Source of the DNA: Ferrovibrio xuzhouensis
Lineage (GTDB): Bacteria > Pseudomonadota > Alphaproteobacteria > Ferrovibrionales > Ferrovibrionaceae
Assembly: GCF_042648965.1 (NCBI RefSeq)
Contig: NZ_JBHRYJ010000001.1
Coordinates: forward strand, 1,488,001 to 1,552,000
Reading direction: 5' to 3'
DNA: 64,000 bases
In this document: positions 1-8,621 of the stretch, one piece after another
Layout: each line of letters begins with the position of its first letter
How positions within the stretch are numbered: position 1 is the stretch's first letter
Made by a program: the position numbers and the translations under genes
The notes under the pieces: model-generated
Told to the model about the DNA's origin: nothing
The model's input: the letters and a program-made list of their open reading frames with translations, nothing else
Databases searched by the model: none

Positions 1-1545
1 CACTCGATCTCGGTCCAGGCCAAGCAGGTAACCGAGACTGACGAGCGGCACCAGCTCCTTCGATCCCGGCAGCGCCACGGCTGGAGCACCATCCGCCATC
101 TGCGCAGCGTCGACCGGCAGGCGATGGAGTCGCTGGACCGCATGGATCGGAATGGCAAAGGCCTCACCCTGGCAACGGACTTCCAGGACCCGGCTGCCTA
201 TGGCCGCCAGCGGCACCGTAATCGTCGCCTCGGTTCCGCTGGGCGCGACCGTTGCGAGCCGGAAAGTGCCCTGCAGGCGCCGGACTGCCTCGTCGACCAC
301 GGACAGCCCGACGCCGCGGCCCGAAATCTCGGAGATCGTCTCGGCCGTGCTGAAGCCGGGACGAACAAGCACCCTGGTCAGATCGGCTGCTTCACCGGAG
401 AATTCGCCAATTCCGGATACCAGGCCGTGCTGCTCGGCAGCCAGGCGGATTCTTTCACGATCCAGACCGGCGCCGTCGTCCCGGATACTGACAAGGAGAT
501 GACTGCGTTGCGTGGAGATATGGATCGTGACGCGCCCTTCGGAGGCCTTGCCGTTGCGCATCCGCTGCTCCGGCAGTTCGATGCCATGCGCAACAGCATT
601 CCGCAGCAGATGCATGATCGGGTCTTTCAGCGCCTGCAGAACATCACGGTCGGCACGGGTATCGCCGCCGCGGATCGTAACGAAGACCTGCTTGCCCAGC
701 TGGCGCGCGGCATCGCGGGCGGTTCTGTCCATGTCGCCGAGCACGGTTTCGGCCGGCACGATACGCAAGGCCCGGACATCCCGGAATAGCTGGCGACTCA
801 GCCGGTCGCGCCGCCAGCCGGCATTCCATTGCCGGTAGCGCATGCCCTTCACCTGATTCTTGGCCCTGTCGAGCAACGCGCGGACGGCATTGGCAGCCGC
901 AGCGTCATCCACGGCCGACCGGTTGAATGCATCGGGCTTGATCAGGTTGTGTTCGAGCTGGTCAACAATGCGTTCGAGCGCACGCAGATCCGATTGTTCC
1001 AGTTCGTACTGGCGGCTTGTCGCCACCAGTTCTCCGGCCCTTCTCAGAAGGACGTCGAGGCTGCCCGCATCGACCCGCGCCGCCTCGCCGGCCGGGGCCC
1101 GAGACATCATGGATTCGTACGGCGCCGCAACGGGAGCCGGCGCGGGGGCAACCGCAGTGCTGCCGGCAAGCAGTTCTTCGACGCCGGTCTGCGACTGCAG
1201 GGGCGGGATTTCCGCGCCACCGGACCAGCGGGCCACCGAATCTTCGATATCGTCGAACGCGGCATGGATCACAGCAACTGTAGCGCGATCGAGCGGACGG
1301 CCGCCCGACTGGCATTGCGCCATCAGTGTTTCCAGCCGGTGCGACAACGCCTCGATGGCGCCCAGTCCGACCGCCCGGGCCGCGCCCTTGAGACTGTGGA
1401 CCCGGCGATACGCTTCGGCGAAGTTGAACCCCGACGAATCGTAGCCTGCGGCCGCCAGCTCGCCCAGCAAGGCTCTGACGGTCTGCAGATGATCCCGGTA
1501 TTCGATCCGGAACGCCGCTATCAGTCGCTCCTGGATGGCGCTCAC
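1..1545 (-). CDS. CheA-type chemotaxis histidine kinase (3' end outside window)
   Basis: Histidine kinase of a chemosensory array. It would phosphorylate itself on the HPt histidine and pass the phosphate to a response regulator. The start is a GTG overlapping the TGA of the chemoreceptor gene (GTGA), with GGAAAGG about six bases upstream. Residues 1-110 form the HPt domain with the H-box YRRVHSLKGAAR, the phosphorylated His being residue 50. The dimerisation segment follows, then the HATPase (N box LLRNAVAHGIE, G box DDGAGLD) and the start of the CheW-like P5 domain. The 515 visible codons are open to the window edge, so a C-terminal receiver (as in WspE) can be neither seen nor excluded. 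It is the last visible gene of the operon. Confidence 0.95.
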   Translation of the reverse strand, partial: MSAIQERLIAAFRIEYRDHLQTVRALLGELAAAGYDSSGFNFAEAYRRVHSLKGAARAVGLGAIEALSHRLETLMAQCQSGGRPLDRATVAVIHAAFDDIEDSVARWSGGAEIPPLQSQTGVEELLAGSTAVAPAPAPVAAPYESMMSRAPAGEAARVDAGSLDVLLRRAGELVATSRQYELEQSDLRALERIVDQLEHNLIKPDAFNRSAVDDAAAANAVRALLDRAKNQVKGMRYRQWNAGWRRDRLSRQLFRDVRALRIVPAETVLGDMDRTARDAARQLGKQVFVTIRGGDTRADRDVLQALKDPIMHLLRNAVAHGIELPEQRMRNGKASEGRVTIHISTQRSHLLVSIRDDGAGLDRERIRLAAEQHGLVSGIGEFSGEAADLTRVLVRPGFSTAETISEISGRGVGLSVVDEAVRRLQGTFRLATVAPSGTEATITVPLAAIGSRVLEVRCQGEAFAIPIHAVQRLHRLPVDAAQMADGAPAVALPGSKELVPLVSLGYLLGLDRDRV

Positions 1546-3218
1546 ACGCGATACCTTTCCACCGCCTTCTGCAGCTGGCTGCTCAGCGCCGCAAGCGTCG
1601 ACGCGGCCCGGCCGACCTCCTTGCTGCCGGTTGCCATCTGCTCGCTGGCCTCGCGGATGTTGTGCACCGACTGCGTGACCTGCTCGATACCGACCTGCTG
1701 CTGCCCCATGGCGGCAACGATCTGCTCGAACGTGACGACACTCTGCTCCACGCTGTGCGCCAGTTCGTTGATCGTCTGTTCGGAGGCTGCGGCTTGTTCC
1801 TTGCCGGATTCGACGCGCTTCACCGCCTCTTCTGTCTGCATTACTGCGGTGCCGATCCCACGCTGGATGTCGCCCAGAATCGAACGGACTTCGACGGTAG
1901 CGTCTTTCGCCTGGCCTGCCAGATTCTTCATCTCGTCCGCGACGACGGCAAAGCTCAGGCCGTGCTCTCCTGCGGCGGCCGCCTCGATCGCGGCATTGAG
2001 TGCAAGCAGGCTTGAACGTTCTGCGATATCGTTCACCGTCGTGATGATGCCACCAATCGACTGGGTCTTCTCGGTCAGGGCGACGACATTTCCCGCCACC
2101 TTCTCGGCCTGCTCGCGGATGGCGTCCATGGCGCGGGTCGTCTCATTGACCGCCTGCAATCCGGATTTGCTGGCCGAAGCCGCTGCTTCGGCCGCAGTGG
2201 CCACGCCCCTTGCCCGTTCGGATATCTGCGCGCCGGAGCTGCTGACCTCGTTCAACGTGGAGGTTATCTGCTGGATTGCGGCGCTCTGCTCGCTTGTGCC
2301 GGCGGCTTGCTGCTGGACCGAAGCCTGCATTTCTGCCGCCGATGCATTCAGATTCTCGGTGGCACCGCGAATCTGCGTCGCAACTTCTTTAAGGCCGGCC
2401 ACCATGTCGTTCAGATGCCTGCCCAGCTTTCCAAGTTCGTCGCCGCTCAGGCGCTCCATCTGCCTGGTCAGATCTCCGCCACCGACCTGCTCTACAAATC
2501 GCATGAAGTCACGGAGCGGATTGGTGATCGAGCGATACAGGAGAAACGACACGAGGACGGCAAGCAGCAGGGCAACGACCAGGACAATGATCGAGGTCTG
2601 CTGGATTGCGGCATGCAGATCGACGATATTTTGCTGATCGATATCGGCCAATTGAATCGTCAGCTCTTCGGCCTTGTTTCCCTCCGCGACGGCACTGTCA
2701 CGCAGTTTCTGCAGGACATCATGCAGTCCTGAGTACGAGCTCAGGTCCGTCTTCGAAAAAAGGTCGAAAAGCGATCCCGCGGCGGTTACGGTGTTATCGT
2801 GTATTTGCGCCCTGGTTCTGGCGTTGTTCAGAAGCTGGTTCCACAATTGCCGGCTGCGGTCCGACTCTGCCCTCTTCATGCTCTGCTCGGAAATGGCTGC
2901 AAGCTGCGCCAGTTCGGTTTTGTAGCGGTCGCCGAGCAGGACCCATTCCTTCTGAAAGGCGACAGGGTCTCTTGCCGTCAAGCCGGCCTTTCTGGCGAAA
3001 TGCGCCGCCCATGCGCTTTCGAAGGCCGCCTCCATGTCTCGACGGGTATTGCCGACCTTCCGGATCAGCTGCAAGGCGGCGAAATCCTCTTCAACGATCT
3101 CGGATGCGGCCTGCCGCATCTGCTCCATGTTCGTTAACTGGTACCAGCCGATGCCGATCATCAGTGCGAGAATAATCCCGATCCCGGCGACAATCCTGTG
3201 GCCTATGTTGAGCGTCAT
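1542..3218 (-). CDS. Membrane methyl-accepting chemotaxis protein (WspA-like position)
   Basis: Chemoreceptor of 558 residues that feeds the adjacent CheW/CheA. The start is the ATG overlapping the stop of the upstream cheW (ATGA), with a GGGGGGAAG Shine-Dalgarno sequence; a longer reading from 3254 would overlap cheW needlessly. TM1 is about residues 9-29, a roughly 175-residue helical periplasmic region follows, and TM2 is about 206-229. HAMP comes next (about 229-282), then a long cytoplasmic signalling coiled coil whose hairpin tip carries the ERSSLLALNAAIEAAAAGE segment. The small helical sensor resembles the four-helix-bundle class. The ligand cannot be read from sequence. Confidence 0.94.
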   Translation of the reverse strand: MTLNIGHRIVAGIGIILALMIGIGWYQLTNMEQMRQAASEIVEEDFAALQLIRKVGNTRRDMEAAFESAWAAHFARKAGLTARDPVAFQKEWVLLGDRYKTELAQLAAISEQSMKRAESDRSRQLWNQLLNNARTRAQIHDNTVTAAGSLFDLFSKTDLSSYSGLHDVLQKLRDSAVAEGNKAEELTIQLADIDQQNIVDLHAAIQQTSIIVLVVALLLAVLVSFLLYRSITNPLRDFMRFVEQVGGGDLTRQMERLSGDELGKLGRHLNDMVAGLKEVATQIRGATENLNASAAEMQASVQQQAAGTSEQSAAIQQITSTLNEVSSSGAQISERARGVATAAEAAASASKSGLQAVNETTRAMDAIREQAEKVAGNVVALTEKTQSIGGIITTVNDIAERSSLLALNAAIEAAAAGEHGLSFAVVADEMKNLAGQAKDATVEVRSILGDIQRGIGTAVMQTEEAVKRVESGKEQAAASEQTINELAHSVEQSVVTFEQIVAAMGQQQVGIEQVTQSVHNIREASEQMATGSKEVGRAASTLAALSSQLQKAVERYRV

Positions 3219-3805
3219 TTCTTCCCCCCGGCAGAAAACGGTTCCAGCATCCACAAAGCGTTGATATCGATAAGCTGCAACCCGGCCTTTGTTGCGACGC
3301 CGTACAGCAGCCGTTCGCCGCGATCGGACAATGCTTCGATCGTGCGTATCTCGGCGCGGTCGATCCGGCCGGCCGCCGCAACCGCGTCGACCCGCAGAGC
3401 GATCCGGCGGCGATCGTGCCGCAGCAAGACGGCATAGCCCGAAGCAGCTCCGCCCGCCGCGATCGAGCCCCCGAGCAATCCGCCGAGGTCATAGAGCGCC
3501 CAGCTATCGCCTTGGCTGCCGATGATGCCCAGCAACGGCCAGCGTCCGCCGGGAGCGGCGGCGCAGCCGGTATAGGGAACGATCCGGGTGACAGAAGTCA
3601 GCGGAAGCCCGTAGCTCTCTTCCCCGATGCGGGCCGACAACTGTTCCGGGATCAGATTTCGTTGCCGCGACCGATTCTGCGATGCCACAAGCTCAGACGC
3701 ACGACGACGCAGCAGCGTGTCAAGCTCTGCGCCCGCGACCAGACCATCCTCGAGCGTGCCGCCCGCACGTTGGCTGCCCACGCCCTGATCAATTCTGCTC
3801 GCCAT
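3215..3805 (-). CDS. CheW-domain coupling protein (second in operon)
   Basis: Adaptor linking receptor to kinase, 196 residues. About 55 N-terminal residues precede a single CheW domain (from about residue 58, beginning with the segment SYGLPLTSVTRIVPY). That is longer than a minimal CheW and fits the WspD/WspB type of adaptor, in which two unlike CheW proteins serve one array. Its ATG lies three bases after the cheR stop, and its stop overlaps the chemoreceptor start by four bases, so translation is coupled. Which of the two CheW proteins contacts CheR or the receptor cannot be told from sequence. Confidence 0.92.
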   Translation of the reverse strand: MASRIDQGVGSQRAGGTLEDGLVAGAELDTLLRRRASELVASQNRSRQRNLIPEQLSARIGEESYGLPLTSVTRIVPYTGCAAAPGGRWPLLGIIGSQGDSWALYDLGGLLGGSIAAGGAASGYAVLLRHDRRRIALRVDAVAAAGRIDRAEIRTIEALSDRGERLLYGVATKAGLQLIDINALWMLEPFSAGGKK

Positions 3806-3808
3806 GCC

Positions 3809-5269
3809 TCACCTCGACATCTGTTCGAGGTGAATTTGCAACAGGTCGCGCAACTCACCGGCGGTCAGGCCGTCGCCGAACGGCACTGTCCAGTCCACCG
3901 GCCGCGGCGCAAGCAGGCGGATTGCATTGTCGAATGACTTCTGCGCGGCCCGGCGATCACCCCGGCGCAGTTGACAGCGTCCCAGGTGGTAATGCACGAC
4001 CGCCTGGCTGCGATCCAGGTAGACGGCCCGGCCGAGAGCATCTTCAGCCTCCGCCATCGATCCGCCATGCTCGGCGATCAGGGCATAGATATAATATGCT
4101 GCCGGCTCGAGCGGATGCCGCTTCAGTCCCTGCTCGGCAGCAGTCGCAGCCTCGGACCAGTTCCCGGCATCGGCGAGATGACGAATCCGCGCCATGTCAT
4201 CGTCGAGCGATCGGGCCGCATCCGGCGCCGTCGATGCAGGTGCGGTCATTGACGGTGCCGGAACCGCTGGCGCGACAAAAGTCGAAACGGGAATCTCCAG
4301 CTCCGGTTCGGGGTGGAGCGCCGGATTCACCCAGTCATCGGCCGGGCTTCTCCGCTGCGGTTCGGCTGGACGCAAGGCGATGGCATCGTCAGGCATGCCG
4401 CCTGCCTTGCGATAGGCCATGGTTCCGCCCGCCACGACGGGGCTGAGGATGTTGGCGATCTCGAAATAGGGTTCCGCATGCCCGACCAGAAGCCAACCGC
4501 CGGGGGCGAGGCATTGCGCAAACAGCCGGGTCAACCGTCGCGTCAACGCCGGTGAGAAGTAGATCATGACATTGCGGCAGAGGATGATGTCGAAATGGCC
4601 CGCATTGGTCTGGGCAAAGGCGGCAAGATCGGTCGCGAGATTCTGATGCTCAAACGAAACGGATTGCCTGAAATGCCGCCGCAACACCCAGTGCCGGCCA
4701 TCGCGCGTGAAGCAGCGGCGCTTGAAATCATCTCCCGATGTCCTCAACTCCCAGTCGGTGAACCGGCCTTCGTGAGCCTGGGCCAGGGCATGTCGGTTGA
4801 TGTCGGTCGCCAGGATCGACGCGCGTCCATTCGCGAGCGCCGGCTGGAAGTGATCAGCCAGCACAATGGCAAGCGAATAGGGCTCGGCGCCCGAGGCGCA
4901 ACCGGCGCTCCAGATCCGGAGGGGACGCATGCCCTGCTGGTCTGCAAGCCGCTCGGGGATCACGACCTGACGCAGGAGTTCGAATTGTTCGGGGTAGCGG
5001 AAGAAATATGTTTCGCCGATGGTCAGATCGTCGACCAGGGCGGAAAATTCGCCACCGGCAGCAGAGGCGAGCATGTCCGCCATATATGCAGCGACCGGAC
5101 GGTTCAATTGATTGCAACGCTGCTCGATCCGGTCGGCCAGAACCTGATCGCGCTCGTCATAATACTGCAGGCCGGTCACATCGATGATCCGACGCTTGAG
5201 CCGGGCGAAATCCGGATGCGCGAGGATCGCGGTGATGCCGTCATGCCGGCTCGTCGACGCCGCGATCAT
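3809..5269 (-). CDS. CheR methyltransferase with C-terminal TPR (WspC-like)
   Basis: S-adenosylmethionine-dependent protein-glutamate methyltransferase that would methylate the neighbouring receptor. Of 486 residues, 1-80 are the CheR N-terminal helical domain and about 80-290 the SAM-binding domain, with the glycine motif SAGCASGAEPYS at 121-132 and CRNVMIYF at 231-238. A proline/alanine-rich linker (300-350) leads to tetratricopeptide-like helices at about 355-455. A CheR with a TPR tail is typical of Wsp and other non-flagellar chemosensory clusters, where the TPR docks to a partner. The start overlaps the upstream cheW stop by four bases (ATGA). Confidence 0.95.
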   Translation of the reverse strand: MIAASTSRHDGITAILAHPDFARLKRRIIDVTGLQYYDERDQVLADRIEQRCNQLNRPVAAYMADMLASAAGGEFSALVDDLTIGETYFFRYPEQFELLRQVVIPERLADQQGMRPLRIWSAGCASGAEPYSLAIVLADHFQPALANGRASILATDINRHALAQAHEGRFTDWELRTSGDDFKRRCFTRDGRHWVLRRHFRQSVSFEHQNLATDLAAFAQTNAGHFDIILCRNVMIYFSPALTRRLTRLFAQCLAPGGWLLVGHAEPYFEIANILSPVVAGGTMAYRKAGGMPDDAIALRPAEPQRRSPADDWVNPALHPEPELEIPVSTFVAPAVPAPSMTAPASTAPDAARSLDDDMARIRHLADAGNWSEAATAAEQGLKRHPLEPAAYYIYALIAEHGGSMAEAEDALGRAVYLDRSQAVVHYHLGRCQLRRGDRRAAQKSFDNAIRLLAPRPVDWTVPFGDGLTAGELRDLLQIHLEQMSR

Positions 5270-5757
5270 GCGGCACCCCCGATTTCTGCCAGGCGCTGCT
5301 GCTGGATGGTCAGCAATTCAGCCAGCGTCCGCTCCTCCCGGACCGTCAGCAGACGCCGGGTATCCAGCAGGGCGATGTCCTGGCCATCGACCGTTGCCGA
5401 AGCGGTAACGCAGGCATTGAAACTCTCTCCTGGATCGACCGGCGAGATATGGTCCGCATGCAACCTAATGACCGTGTCCACGCCCTCAACCAGGAGAGAC
5501 AACGGAGGCGATGCATTTTTGAGTACGATCACGCAGAGATAAGGATCGAAGGCGATGTCCGGCTCGCCAAACAATCGGTCGATGCGGAGAACGGGAATGA
5601 CGGAGCCTGCCAGATTGAGGAATCCCTCGACGAGCGATGGGATGCCGGGCGGTCGTGTCAGGTGCGGGATATGAATCAGCCTGCGCACATCTGCCGCGGG
5701 CAGAGCGCATTTTCCCTTGGGCGATATTGTGAAAACGACCCAATGGCTCCCGGTCAT
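5266..5757 (-). CDS. CheW-domain coupling protein (first gene of operon)
   Basis: Single CheW domain protein of 163 residues covering nearly the whole length (FTISPKGKCALPAADVRRLI at the start, IALLDTRRLL near the end). It is the promoter-proximal gene of the chemosensory operon and overlaps cheR by four bases. A GGAGGG sequence lies about 13 bases upstream of the ATG, a loose spacing, so the exact start is less certain than for the genes downstream. The operon order (cheW-cheR-cheW-mcp-cheA) resembles the wsp gene set with the receptor moved next to CheA. Confidence 0.88.
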   Translation of the reverse strand: MTGSHWVVFTISPKGKCALPAADVRRLIHIPHLTRPPGIPSLVEGFLNLAGSVIPVLRIDRLFGEPDIAFDPYLCVIVLKNASPPLSLLVEGVDTVIRLHADHISPVDPGESFNACVTASATVDGQDIALLDTRRLLTVREERTLAELLTIQQQRLAEIGGAA

Positions 5758-6289
5758 CCGGTAGTAGTTCCCTCCGCGCCCGCCAGTTTCCGGCGAAGTG
5801 ACGCTGCCGACGGCCGCTGCCCAAGCGATGCAGCTTTTTCAGATAGTAAAGGGCAGCCTATTCATATCCTGCAAGGATAAACCGTGTGGCATTGTTACAT
5901 CTTACCGAGGAGTAGTATTTTATAACTACAATAATGAAATGTATTTTTTGACTCATGAGGCAGGACGGTCTGTTCCACTTAATGCGTCACAGGTGTCCAC
6001 CTATAATGGCACATGATCATTCAACTTGGCACGGACCATCAGAGAGGCTCTGAACTGATTCAGTTAATGCACAGATTTGCAAAGTAAGTCATTGAGTTTA
6101 TTGAGAGTGGCAAGAGCATGTTTTGGTTCGAGTTTCCACTTAACTCTGCCCAGATTTTTCTGGATTGCACTTAAGTCTGCACAAATCCGGACCTGGGTCT
6201 GCCCGCATTTATAAGCCCACCCTCGGGCGGCGTGGTTTTTGAGAAAATCCAATCGTCAGCAATGCAGGCAGATCGTTACCGCATCGCGC
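5758..6289. other. AT-rich intergenic island with no convincing gene
   Basis: This stretch is markedly richer in A/T than its surroundings. It holds only short open frames (72 codons on plus from 5798, 62 codons on minus from 6252) that lack good ribosome sites and recognisable domains. The repeats listed separately run through both frames, which argues against either being a gene. The base composition and repeats suggest the decayed end of an acquired element. The promoter of the chemosensory operon must lie near its left side, but I cannot assign it. Confidence 0.6.
5973..6186 (-). repeat. Four same-orientation degenerate repeats
   Basis: Read on the minus strand, four related blocks occur at about 6186-6162, 6154-6130, 6077-6059 and 5991-5973. 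The shared core is GCA(G)A(C/G)TTAAGTG(G/C)A, for example GTGCAGACTTAAGTGCAATC and GGCAGAGTTAAGTGGAAACT. Spaced, like-oriented terminal repeats are known from ends of IS21-family elements, but no transposase gene or IS21 terminus is visible. The mobile-element reading is therefore an inference. Confidence 0.5.
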
Positions 6290-6600
6290 AGCAATCAGCC
6301 CCTGTTGGTGGGGAACAAGTCCTTCAGGCTGCACCGGTAATGAGCTGCATCGCCAGTCGTCTCTGACCTTGGCAATGTTGATCTGATGCCTCTTGACCCT
6401 GTGCCAGAGGCTGCGTTCCGAAATTTCCGGCAGCGAGAAGGGTCCGACCGCACCGCGCCCGCAATCGAACAGATACGCCGGCAGGTCGCGGTCATCCGAC
6501 GAGATTCTGCCAAGTCACGATGATCGCCCGCTCCACGCAGCCCTGCAACGCGCGGATATTCCCGCGCCAGGCGTAGGGGGTAATCTCCGCCATCGCCGTG
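6290..6600 (-). pseudogene. C-terminal remnant of a sigma-54-dependent activator (frameshifted)
   Basis: On the minus strand, one frame from about 6595 reads YAWRGNIRALQGCVERAII, which closely follows the sigma-54 activator motif PWPGNVREL...ERAVIL at the end of the AAA+ domain. It stops at a TGA after about 33 codons. A neighbouring frame then continues with DRDLPAYLFD and, further on, LPEISERSLWHRVKRHQI, resembling the Fis-type C-terminal helix-turn-helix (GISRSTLWRKLKRYGI in intact proteins). The rest of the AAA+ domain is absent, because tctA ends ten bases upstream. This is a truncated and frameshifted remnant, perhaps of a regulator that once controlled a neighbouring operon. Confidence 0.7.
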
Positions 6601-6610
6601 GCCGTGACCC

Positions 6611-8125
6611 CTACGACGCGCCGGCCTCGCTGCGGGCCAGCACCCGCTTGACCACCGGCAACAGTGAGCCGACCAGGAACAGCAGCGTCAGGATCACGAA
6701 AACCAGGCTGATCGGCCGGTCGAGGAAGACGATCGGATTGCCACGCCCCAGCAACAGGGCGCGCCGGAAATGCTCCTCCAGCAGCGGGCCGAGGATGAAA
6801 CCCAGCAGCAGAGGTGCCGCCGGATAGTTGAACTGGCGCATGAAATAACCCACCACCCCGAAGATCAGGACGATATAGACGTCGAAGACACTGTTATCCG
6901 CGCTGTAGACGCCGATGCAGATGAACACCAGCACCGCCGGATAGAGCAGGTGATAGGGGATGGTCAGCATCCGCACCCAGATGCCGATCAGCGGGATGTT
7001 GAGGATCAGCAGCATGATGTTGCCGACCCAGAAACTCATGATCAGGCCCCAGAACATCGTCGGATGCTCGGTGATCAGTGCCGGCCCCGGCGTGATGCCA
7101 TAGATCATCATCGCCCCCAGCAGCACCGCCATGATGGCGTCGCCGGGGATGCCGAGGCTGAGAGTCGGGATGAAGGCGGCCTGGGCCGAGGCGTTGTTGG
7201 AAGATTCCGGTGCCGCGATGCCTTCCAGGGCACCGTGGCCGAAACGCTTCGGTGTCCTGGAGATTTTTTTCTCCAGCGCATAGGCCATGAAGGAGGCGAT
7301 GCCCGGGCCGGTGCCGGGCAGCGCGCCGACGAAGGAGCCGACCATGGCGCCACGGAGCGCCGGCTTCCAGATCACCTTCCACTCCTGCCGGCTTGGCAGC
7401 ATCGACCGCAGCGAGATGCGCTTGTGCGTCAGCCTCTCTCCGGCCGGCAGGCCAACGTTGGAGAGAATTTCGGCCACGCCGAACAGGCCCATGGCCACCG
7501 CCACCAGATGGAAGCCGTCGGAGAGTTCGAGGATCCCGAAGGTGAAGCGGTACATGCCGGTATCGACATCGGTGCCGGCCAGGCCGAGGGCGAGACCGAC
7601 GGCCACCATGGCCAGCCCCTTGAGCGGCGAGCCCACCGTCAGAGTCGAGGCCGCCACCAGGCCGAGGACCATCACCGAGAAATACTCCGCCGAGCCGAAG
7701 GCCAGCGCGAAGGATGCGATCAGCGGCGCGAAGCCCATCACCAGCAGGATGGCGAAGGACGACCCGAAGAAAGAAGAGATGGCGGTGATGAACAGCGCCA
7801 GGCCGGGCTTGCCCTGCCGCGCCAGCGGATAGCCGTCGATGCAGGTCACCGCCGCCGTTGCCGTGCCGGGCAGGTTCAGCAGGATCGACGCGATCGCGCC
7901 GCCGTACTGCGTGCCGTAGAAGATGCCGGCCAGCATGATCAGTGCCGCCGTCGGATCGAGATAGTAGGTGATCGGCAGGGCCAGCGAGATCGCCGCCAGC
8001 GGACCAAGGCCCGGCAGGGCCCCGACGAAGGTGCCAACCGTGACGCCGATGAAACAGAACAGAAGGTTCTGCAGACCGAGCGCCGTCTGCAGCCCCATGG
8101 CCAGATTGGACAGAAGCTCCATCAT
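6611..8125 (-). CDS. Tripartite tricarboxylate transporter large permease TctA
   Basis: Large membrane subunit (504 residues, about 12 helices) of a TTT-family secondary importer driven by an ion gradient. The family is recognised from the N-terminal block GTFVGALPGLGPLAAISLAL and its second-half counterpart GSFVGALPGTGPGIASFMAY, the internal repeat that marks TctA. I chose the ATG at 8125 because it overlaps the tctB stop (TGATG). The second ATG at 8122 is equally possible. It is the last gene of the hyu-tct operon, and the substrate is set by TctC rather than by this protein. Confidence 0.95.
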   Translation of the reverse strand: MMELLSNLAMGLQTALGLQNLLFCFIGVTVGTFVGALPGLGPLAAISLALPITYYLDPTAALIMLAGIFYGTQYGGAIASILLNLPGTATAAVTCIDGYPLARQGKPGLALFITAISSFFGSSFAILLVMGFAPLIASFALAFGSAEYFSVMVLGLVAASTLTVGSPLKGLAMVAVGLALGLAGTDVDTGMYRFTFGILELSDGFHLVAVAMGLFGVAEILSNVGLPAGERLTHKRISLRSMLPSRQEWKVIWKPALRGAMVGSFVGALPGTGPGIASFMAYALEKKISRTPKRFGHGALEGIAAPESSNNASAQAAFIPTLSLGIPGDAIMAVLLGAMMIYGITPGPALITEHPTMFWGLIMSFWVGNIMLLILNIPLIGIWVRMLTIPYHLLYPAVLVFICIGVYSADNSVFDVYIVLIFGVVGYFMRQFNYPAAPLLLGFILGPLLEEHFRRALLLGRGNPIVFLDRPISLVFVILTLLFLVGSLLPVVKRVLARSEAGAS

Positions 8126-8589
8126 CACTGCAACCCTATCGACTTGAGGGGGACCCCCAGTCCCCAGATGAACACCGCCGACCCGAAGACGGCCATGAAG
8201 ACTGCGAGCCCGACCAACGGCCAATACGACAGGCGGCGCTCGCCAAGTCCACTCACCAGAACCAGCGCGACCGTTGCCGGCATGAAACCCACCCGCTCCG
8301 CCAGCAGGGCGAAAGCCAGGATGCCAGCACTGGTCGCCAGCAATGGCCGCATGGGCATCCTGAAGGGTTTGAAACTGCCGGTATGGACCTCGACCATGAT
8401 CGCGGCACCGAGCCCGACGATCAGGCAGGCCACCAGGAACGGGCCGAAACCCGGACCGGGCCGGGCCAGCGATCCCATCGGGTAGCCGTAGGCAATGGCG
8501 CCGACGACGACGCCGAACAGGATCACCACGCCGGCAGCGATCTGTTCACTTCGGCGTGCCAATGCTGTCTCTCTGGGCTGGTCACTCAT
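8125..8589 (-). CDS. Tripartite tricarboxylate transporter small permease TctB
   Basis: Small membrane subunit of the TTT importer, 154 residues with four predicted helices (about 16-36, 48-67, 83-103, 115-142 with a break). The ATG at 8589 is preceded by GGAGACAC and starts MSDQPRETALARRSEQ, a cytoplasmic lead before the first helix. It overlaps tctA by one base. TctB is poorly conserved in sequence, so the call rests on size, topology and its place between ridA/tctC and tctA. Confidence 0.9.
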   Translation of the reverse strand: MSDQPRETALARRSEQIAAGVVILFGVVVGAIAYGYPMGSLARPGPGFGPFLVACLIVGLGAAIMVEVHTGSFKPFRMPMRPLLATSAGILAFALLAERVGFMPATVALVLVSGLGERRLSYWPLVGLAVFMAVFGSAVFIWGLGVPLKSIGLQ

Positions 8590-8621
8590 CCATGTGTCTC
8601 CGGGGAAACGGTAGAGAATTC

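Noticed and set aside
5798..6016. A 72-codon frame in the AT-rich island as a small gene
   Set aside because: No ribosome site, no family, and one of the repeat blocks forms its end.
6064..6252. A 62-codon minus-strand frame in the same island
   Set aside because: Three repeat blocks run through it; it is better explained as repeat sequence than as coding DNA.
6770..8485. A 571-codon frame on plus opposite tctA/tctB
   Set aside because: The composition (Arg, Gln, His, Asp rich) is typical of an antisense shadow; tctA and tctB are certain on the other strand.
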